64,000 nucleotides of DNA, taken from positions 6,516,983 to 6,580,982 of the forward strand of contig NZ_LGQW01000015.1 of the NCBI RefSeq assembly GCF_003116035.1, given 5' to 3'. The position numbers and the translations under genes were made by a program. The notes beneath the pieces are model-generated. The model was not told the origin of the DNA. It made no database searches and saw only the letters and a list, made by a program, of their open reading frames with translations. Origin of the DNA: Azospirillum sp. TSH64 (lineage in GTDB: Bacteria > Pseudomonadota > Alphaproteobacteria > Azospirillales > Azospirillaceae). Below, one piece after another: positions 58,668-64,000 of the stretch. Each line of letters opens with the position of its first letter. Position 1 is the stretch's first letter.

Positions 58668-61600
58668 GTGCAGTTCACGCGTCTCCGCCTGTCGGGCTTC
58701 AAGTCTTTCGTCGATGCCACCGACCTGGTCATCGAACCCGGCATGACCGGCATCGTCGGTCCCAACGGCTGCGGCAAGTCCAATCTGGTGGAGGCGCTGC
58801 GCTGGGTGATGGGCGAGACCTCGGCCAAGCGCATGCGCGGCGACGACATGGACGACGTCATCTTCGGCGGCACCTCCAGCCGGCCGGCGCGCAATCTGGG
58901 CGAGGTGACGCTGGCGGTCGACAACCGGTCGCGCACGGCACCCGCCGGCTTCAACGAACATGACGAGCTTGAGATCACCCGCCGGATCGAGCGCGGGTCC
59001 GGGTCCGACTACCGCATCAACGGCAAGCTGGTGCGGGCGCGCGATGTCCAGCTTCTGTTCGCCGACAATGCGTCGGGCGCCGCGTCGCCGGCACTGGTCA
59101 GCCAGGGCAAGGTGGCGCAGATCATCTCCGCCAAGCCGCAGGACCGCCGCGCCCTGCTGGAGGAGGCCGCCGGCATCACCGGCCTGCATTCCCGCCGGCA
59201 TGAGGCCGAGCTGCGGTTGAAGGCGGCGGAGACCAACCTGACCCGTCTCGACGACGTGATCGGGGCGATGGATACCCAGCTGCAAAGCCTGAAGAAGCAG
59301 GCGCGGCAGACATCCCGCTACCGCAACCTGTCCGACCAGATCCGCAAGGCGGAGGCGGTGCTGTGGCACCTGCGCTGGCTCGCCGCCCAGGAAGAGCGCG
59401 CCCGCGCCCATGCCGCCTTCGCAGCCGCCGAGGCCGAGGTGCGCGACCGCATGCTGGCCGTCAACCAACTGGCCGCCCGCCGGACCGAGGCCGCCGCCGG
59501 CCTGCCCGAGAAGCGCCAGGACGAGGCGCGGGCCGCCTCCGCCCTGCAACGGTTGGTGATCGCCCGCGAACAACTGGACGCCGAGGAGAAGCGCGTCGCC
59601 GACCAGCAGCGCGCCCTGGAGGCGCGGCTGCGCCAGATCGCCGGCGACCTCGGGCGCGAGGAGGCGCTGGCCGCCGATGCCGGCGAGGCGCTGGCCCGGC
59701 TGATGGCCGAGCGCGACCGGCTGATCGAGGCGCAGGCCGACGAGGAGATGCTGGAGGAAGCCGCCGGCGAGGCTCTGGCCGAAGCGCGCGAGCAGGTCGA
59801 TGCGCTCGACCGCGAGCTGACCCGGCTGACCGAGGCGGTCGCCACCGACGAGGCCCGGCGCGCCGCCACCCAGCGTCAGGCCGCCGAACTGGAGACCCGC
59901 GCCGCCGGCCTCGCCAAGCGGTTGGCCGAGCAGCAGGCCCAGCGCGCCGCACTGGAGGCGGAGATCGCCGCCCGCGCCGACCTGTCGGAGGCAGAACTGG
60001 CGGTCGAACTGGCTGACCAGCGGCTGGAGCAGGCCCGCGACGCCGCCGAGGCCGCCGAACTGGCGAAGGCGGAGGCCGAGCCGGCCCAGTCCCGCGCCCG
60101 CGAGGCTCTCTCCGCCGCCGACAGCGCCCGCGCCCGGCTGCGGGCCGAGGAACGCGCGCTGGCCGAACTGCTGGAAGCCGGTGCCGGCGGGCAGTTCCCG
60201 CCGCTGGTCGATGCGGTGACGGTGTCGCCCGGCTATGAGGGGGCGCTGGCCGCCGCGCTGGGCGACGCGCTGACCGCGCCGCTCGACACGGCGGCCCCGG
60301 TGCATTGGCGCATGCTTCCCGCCTATGAGGCGGCAGCACCGCTGCCGGCCGGTGCCGTGCCGCTGTCGAACCATGTGCAGGGCCCGCCTGCCGCCGGCCG
60401 CGCGCTCGCCCACATCGCGGTGGTCGCCGACGCCGCCCAGGGTGCGGCTTTGGCGGCGACGCTGGCGCCCGGGCAGGTGCTGGTCAGCCGCGACGGCGGG
60501 GCGTGGCGCTGGGACGGGCTGACCGTGCAGGCCGGCGCCCCGACTGCCGCCGCCATCCGCCTGAAGCAGCGCAACCGGCTGGCCGAACTGCGCGGCGAGC
60601 TGGAGCTTGCCGAGGAACAGGTCGAGCTGGCGCGCGAGGCGTTGGACGCCGCCAAGCGGACGGTCGAGGAGGCGGCCCAGGCCGACCGCCGCGCCCGTGA
60701 CGCCGTGCGCGACGGCTTCGCCGCGCTGAACGCCGCCCGCGACCGCCATGCCAAGCTGGCGCGCGAGGCCGACGCCGCATCCACCCGCCTCGCCGCGCTG
60801 GCGGAGGCGGTGGAACGGCTCGCCGCCGAGGAGGGCGAGGCCGCCGCCCGCCGCGACGAGGTGCTGGACCTGCTGGAGCAGTTGCCCGACCCGCGCGAAG
60901 GGCGCGAGCAGGTCAACGACCGGCGCACCGCCCTGGCCGAGCGCCGCGCCGTCCTGGCCGAGCGGCAGAATGCGCTGGACCGGCTGACCCGCGAGGCTCA
61001 GGCCCGGCGCCAGCGCCTTGCCGCCATCCAGTCGGAAACCGCGTCCTGGGACACCCGCTCCGCCGGGGCCGGAGGCCGCGTCGCCGAGCTGCGCCAGCGC
61101 GCCGCGGAGGCCGACGGCGAGATCGCCCTGCTGGCCGACCGACCGGTGGAGATCGCGGCGGAGCGCCAGGAGCTTCTCGACCGCATCGCCCTGGCCGAGC
61201 GCGACCGCAAGCGCGCCGCCGAAGCACTGACGGAGGCCGAATCCCGTCTGGCCGCGACCGAGCAGGCGCTGCACGATGCCGAAGCGGCGCTGGCCGATGG
61301 GCGTGAGGCGCGCGCCCGCGCCGAAGCCGCGGTCTCCGCGGCGCTCCAGCAGGAGCGCACCCTGACGGAGCGCATCGCCGAACGTCTGGACTGCCGGCCG
61401 GAGGACACCCGTGCCGCCGCCGACCTCGACCCTGCCGAACCGATGCCTGATGCGGGCGCGGTGGAAGCGCGGCTCGACAAGCTGACGCGCGAGCGCGAGA
61501 ACATGGGGCCGGTCAATCTGCGCGCCGAGATCGAGGCGGAGGAACTGGAGGCCCAGATCGGCGGCCTGAACGGCGAGCGCGAGGATCTGACCGCCGCCAT

Positions 61601-62129
61601 TGCCCGCCTGCGCCAGGGCATCGCCAGCCTCAACCGCGAGGCGCGCGAACGTCTGGTCGCCAGCTTCGACGTGGTCAACCGCGACTTCCAAGAGCTGTTC
61701 ACCCGCCTGTTCGGCGGCGGCAAGGCCTATCTGGAGCTGGTCAACGCCGAGGACCCGCTGAATGCCGGGCTGGAGATCTACGCCAGCCCGCCGGGCAAGA
61801 AGTTGCAGGTCCTCTCGCTGCTGTCGGGCGGCGAGCAGGCGCTGACGGCCTTGTCGCTGCTGTTCGCCGTTTTCCGGTCCAACCCGGCGCCGATCTGCGT
61901 GCTGGACGAGGTGGACGCCCCGCTGGACGAGGCCAATGTCGGCCGCTTCTGCGATCTGGTCGAGGACATCGCTCGGCAGGGCGACACCCGCTTCCTGATC
62001 ATCACCCACCACCGCCTGACCATGGCCCGCGTCGACCGCCTGTTCGGCGTGACGATGGTGGAGCGGGGCGTGTCGCAGCTGGTCAGCGTCGATCTGAGCA
62101 GGGCGGAGGAGCTTCGCGGGGTGGCGTGA
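58668..62129 (+). CDS. smc: Chromosome segregation protein SMC
   Basis: 1,153 residues from a GTG start. ATPase head: Walker A GPNGCGKSN (31-39), ABC signature LLSGGEQALTALSLL (~1,052) and Walker B ICVLDEVDAPLDEAN (~1,079). Two very long Ala/Glu/Arg-rich coiled coils (~165-500 and ~655-1,000) flank a hinge (~505-650) with PLVDAVTVSPGYEGALAAAL. Forms the loop-extruding condensin with ScpA and ScpB, which are not in the window. Length agrees with other alphaproteobacterial SMCs. Confidence 0.95.
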   Translation: MQFTRLRLSGFKSFVDATDLVIEPGMTGIVGPNGCGKSNLVEALRWVMGETSAKRMRGDDMDDVIFGGTSSRPARNLGEVTLAVDNRSRTAPAGFNEHDELEITRRIERGSGSDYRINGKLVRARDVQLLFADNASGAASPALVSQGKVAQIISAKPQDRRALLEEAAGITGLHSRRHEAELRLKAAETNLTRLDDVIGAMDTQLQSLKKQARQTSRYRNLSDQIRKAEAVLWHLRWLAAQEERARAHAAFAAAEAEVRDRMLAVNQLAARRTEAAAGLPEKRQDEARAASALQRLVIAREQLDAEEKRVADQQRALEARLRQIAGDLGREEALAADAGEALARLMAERDRLIEAQADEEMLEEAAGEALAEAREQVDALDRELTRLTEAVATDEARRAATQRQAAELETRAAGLAKRLAEQQAQRAALEAEIAARADLSEAELAVELADQRLEQARDAAEAAELAKAEAEPAQSRAREALSAADSARARLRAEERALAELLEAGAGGQFPPLVDAVTVSPGYEGALAAALGDALTAPLDTAAPVHWRMLPAYEAAAPLPAGAVPLSNHVQGPPAAGRALAHIAVVADAAQGAALAATLAPGQVLVSRDGGAWRWDGLTVQAGAPTAAAIRLKQRNRLAELRGELELAEEQVELAREALDAAKRTVEEAAQADRRARDAVRDGFAALNAARDRHAKLAREADAASTRLAALAEAVERLAAEEGEAAARRDEVLDLLEQLPDPREGREQVNDRRTALAERRAVLAERQNALDRLTREAQARRQRLAAIQSETASWDTRSAGAGGRVAELRQRAAEADGEIALLADRPVEIAAERQELLDRIALAERDRKRAAEALTEAESRLAATEQALHDAEAALADGREARARAEAAVSAALQQERTLTERIAERLDCRPEDTRAAADLDPAEPMPDAGAVEARLDKLTRERENMGPVNLRAEIEAEELEAQIGGLNGEREDLTAAIARLRQGIASLNREARERLVASFDVVNRDFQELFTRLFGGGKAYLELVNAEDPLNAGLEIYASPPGKKLQVLSLLSGGEQALTALSLLFAVFRSNPAPICVLDEVDAPLDEANVGRFCDLVEDIARQGDTRFLIITHHRLTMARVDRLFGVTMVERGVSQLVSVDLSRAEELRGVA

Positions 62130-62159
62130 CGGGAAGGGGGCGGCGGTGGCCTTCCGCGC

Positions 62160-63224
62160 TCATCCCCCCCGCTTCCACACCGTCGTCTCGATGTAGCGGC
62201 TCGCCAGGAACCGGTAGGTCTGCTTCTGCAACGCCTCCACCTTGGGGGAGCGCTCCATCGAGATGTCGTCCCAGCCGCGCAGCAGGTCTTCCCACTCCAA
62301 GAGCTTGGCGCGCAGATCGTCGCGGATCTTGCGGATGAACTGGATGGTGGGGTGGAAATTGCGCAGCGCGCCGACGATGTCGCCGGTCTGGGCGTCGGCC
62401 TGATCGAAAATCATGTCGTATTCGCGCACCGGCTTGCGGATCAGCCCCTGCATCCGGTTCAGTTCGCTGCAGAAGGTGCGGTCGGTGCGGTAGATGGTGG
62501 CGAGCTTGCCCATCGCCTGCTCGATGCGGCGGATGTGCCGGAAGCGGTCGCGCAGCGCCTCGATGTAGGACAGCTCCTGCGCCAGATCGTCGATGCGGTC
62601 GGTCAGGTACTGTTCGGGGTTGTTGGTCAGTTTCAGCCGCTCGGCGATCTTGGCGAAGGCCGCCTTCATCTTCTCCTGCGTCTGCGGGTCGTCCAGCAGC
62701 TGTTCCAGCTGCGACTGGTCGGAAACGATGATCTCATTGCCGGTAAAGGACGAGACGATCTGCATGGTCAGCCGCCCCTTGGCGGCGATGCGGTGCTTGT
62801 CCTCCACCGACCAGGAGGCGCGGCCGTCCAGCAGCTCGCCGGGGATTTCCTCGCCCGGCCGGATCTGCTTCACGAAGGCCAGCCCCTGTTCGATGACCTC
62901 CAGAAGGCGGGCGTCGTGGGTGCCGTCCTCGATCTGGAAGGACTCCATCAGGGTGGGGAAGGCCAGCGCCACCTTCAGGTCGCCCAGCAGCATGTTCAGC
63001 ACGGGATCCTTGCTGTTCGGATCCTGGCAGAAGAAGGCGCCGGGCAGGCTGAAGACCTTGTGCTGGAAGTCGAAATGCGTGTCCCGCATCGGCTGGACCA
63101 GGACATTCTCCTGCGCCGCCTTCTCGGCGATGGCGGCGTCTGGGGCAGCGTCCAGGGCGGCGTCCTTGCCCGGTGCGGTATCCGAAGAGGGGGGAGTCTC
63201 GTCGCTGCTGGAGATGTCGGTCAT
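62160..63224 (-). CDS. Conserved protein of unknown function
   Basis: 354 residues. An acidic/Ala-rich disordered N-terminus (~1-45) is followed by a mostly helical domain with HFDFQHKVFSLPGAFFCQDP, MLLGDLKVALAFPTLMESFQ and a helical repeat region DDLAQELSYIEALRDRFRHI. No signal peptide or membrane helix. I do not recognise the family. It is convergent with smc, ending 30 bases from it. It may be lineage-specific. Confidence 0.75.
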   Translation of the reverse strand: MTDISSSDETPPSSDTAPGKDAALDAAPDAAIAEKAAQENVLVQPMRDTHFDFQHKVFSLPGAFFCQDPNSKDPVLNMLLGDLKVALAFPTLMESFQIEDGTHDARLLEVIEQGLAFVKQIRPGEEIPGELLDGRASWSVEDKHRIAAKGRLTMQIVSSFTGNEIIVSDQSQLEQLLDDPQTQEKMKAAFAKIAERLKLTNNPEQYLTDRIDDLAQELSYIEALRDRFRHIRRIEQAMGKLATIYRTDRTFCSELNRMQGLIRKPVREYDMIFDQADAQTGDIVGALRNFHPTIQFIRKIRDDLRAKLLEWEDLLRGWDDISMERSPKVEALQKQTYRFLASRYIETTVWKRGG

Positions 63225-63290
63225 GGGTGGGGGCGGTACTCGGCGGGGGACGGAGGTGGATGCGTGGAGGCCATGGATTGCTTCCCCAGC

Positions 63291-64000
63291 CTACAGCAGA
63301 TCACGCAGACGGAACCACATCATTGCGAGGACCAGCGCCGGGGTGCGGAAGCGCCGCCCGCCGGGGAAGGGGGTGTGGGGGATGCGGGCGAACACGTCGA
63401 AGCGCCCGGCGGTGCCGCTCACCGTCTCCGCCATCAGCCGCCCGGCCATGCCGGCCAGCGCCACGCCATGGCCGGAATAGCCGTGGGCATAGAGCGTGGT
63501 GGGCGACAGCCGGCCCAGATGCGGCATGCGGTTCATGGTGATGGCGACCCGTCCCCCCCAGAAATACTCGACGCGGGCGTCCTTCAGATCCGGATAGATC
63601 GCCAGCATCTTCAGCCGCATCGCCTGTTTCAGACCCGGACCGTCCACTCCGGAATAGCTGACGCCGCCGCCGAACAGCAGCCGGTGGTCGGCGGAGCGGC
63701 GGAAGTAATCCAGCGAGAACTTCATGTCCGACACCGCGATGTTGGTCGGCAGCAGGGTCCGTGCCCGCTCCTCGCCCAGCGGTTCGGTGGCGATCATGTA
63801 GGTCGCGACCGGCATGATGGTGCGGTCCAGCGCCGGGGCCAGCCCGCCGAGATAGGCGTTGCCGGCGAGGATCAGGTGCTTGGCCGTCACCCGCCCGCGT
63901 TCGGTGCGGACCCAGGGCTTCGCCCCGCTGTCCATGGCCAGCACGCGGCTGTTCTCGAAGATGCGAACCCCGGCGGCATCGGCGGCGCGGGCGAGGCCCA
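63291..64000 (-). CDS. FAD-dependent oxidoreductase, PuuB/OrdL-like, C-terminal part (5' end outside window)
   Basis: The frame is open to base 64000; about 236 residues from the C-terminus are present of an expected ~430, so the FAD-binding N-terminus is off the edge. VEYFWGGRVAITMNRMPHLG and LYAHGYSGHGVALAGMAGRL are typical of gamma-glutamylputrescine oxidase (PuuB) and OrdL-type members of the DAO family. With the PuuR-like regulator, gabD and gabT elsewhere in the window this suits putrescine catabolism, but no puuA/C/D genes are visible, so the substrate is inference. Confidence 0.85.
   Translation of the reverse strand, partial: GLARAADAAGVRIFENSRVLAMDSGAKPWVRTERGRVTAKHLILAGNAYLGGLAPALDRTIMPVATYMIATEPLGEERARTLLPTNIAVSDMKFSLDYFRRSADHRLLFGGGVSYSGVDGPGLKQAMRLKMLAIYPDLKDARVEYFWGGRVAITMNRMPHLGRLSPTTLYAHGYSGHGVALAGMAGRLMAETVSGTAGRFDVFARIPHTPFPGGRRFRTPALVLAMMWFRLRDLL

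Noticed and set aside
58632-62012. 1,126-codon open frame on the minus strand
   Set aside because: Antisense to smc; low-complexity translation with no family resemblance.
1-64000. tRNA, rRNA, CRISPR arrays, transposases, integrases, phage genes
   Set aside because: Looked for on both strands by eye. No tRNA-like cloverleaf with CCA-proximal features, no regularly spaced repeats and no DDE or tyrosine-recombinase motifs were found. The cloverleaf-like structure at 15216-15301 lacks tRNA features.

Overview
High-GC bacterial chromosome segment, with no rRNA, tRNA, CRISPR array, transposase or phage gene seen. The gene set (PuuR-like/gab polyamine genes, opine-type FAD dehydrogenases, a CtrA-type box, a PDC-type sensor kinase, a mutY-dciA-dsbA-smc block, an RLP-DUF1537 operon) and codon use fit an alphaproteobacterium, most likely Rhodospirillales and Azospirillum-like; this is inference from content, not from a marker gene.

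Layout. 1-1546: C-terminal half of an RND efflux pump, then a paired palindromic repeat. 1697-9126: a LacI-family regulator divergent from a five-gene catabolic operon (TRAP binding protein, fused TRAP permease, VOC protein, RuBisCO-like protein, DUF1537 kinase). This is the best candidate for an undescribed pathway: uptake of an acid sugar, phosphorylation and then RLP-catalysed cleavage, with an unexplained VOC enzyme. 9167-14838: a minus-strand operon for oxidation of an amino or imino acid or opine (two DAO-type subunits, a [2Fe-2S] subunit, a FAD/NAD subunit, two RidA proteins, one amino-acid binding protein). 15506-22480: two PotB/PotC-type permeases, a PuuR-like regulator and a gabD-gabT-CoA transferase operon, i.e. 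polyamine/GABA use.

22526-30251: a Zn alcohol dehydrogenase divergent from an Lrp regulator, a CHASE3 chemoreceptor with a CtrA-like box upstream, an EamA exporter, a small protein with two HxT motifs and a two-gene operon of unknown function. 30473-44890: AsmA-like protein, SLC13 transporter, small unknown proteins, a purine nucleoside permease-type protein, an aminotransferase, a membrane histidine kinase and a large alpha-2-macroglobulin lipoprotein whose thioester cysteine is replaced.

45256-51050: a MerR-regulated beta-oxidation operon (thiolase, two-domain hydroxyacyl-CoA dehydrogenase/enoyl-CoA hydratase, acyl-CoA dehydrogenase) closed by a strong terminator. 51442-56091: NarL-type response regulator, CBS protein, OmpW porin, a small lipoprotein whose signal region carries a 15-bp tandem repeat, another DAO oxidoreductase and a DUF1194 protein. 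56119-62129: mutY divergent from dciA-like, dsbA-like and smc genes. The window closes with a conserved protein of unknown function and a truncated PuuB/OrdL-like oxidoreductase, a further link to polyamine catabolism.

Start sites were chosen from Shine-Dalgarno placement, overlap with the upstream gene and family N-termini, so several genes begin inside a longer open frame.
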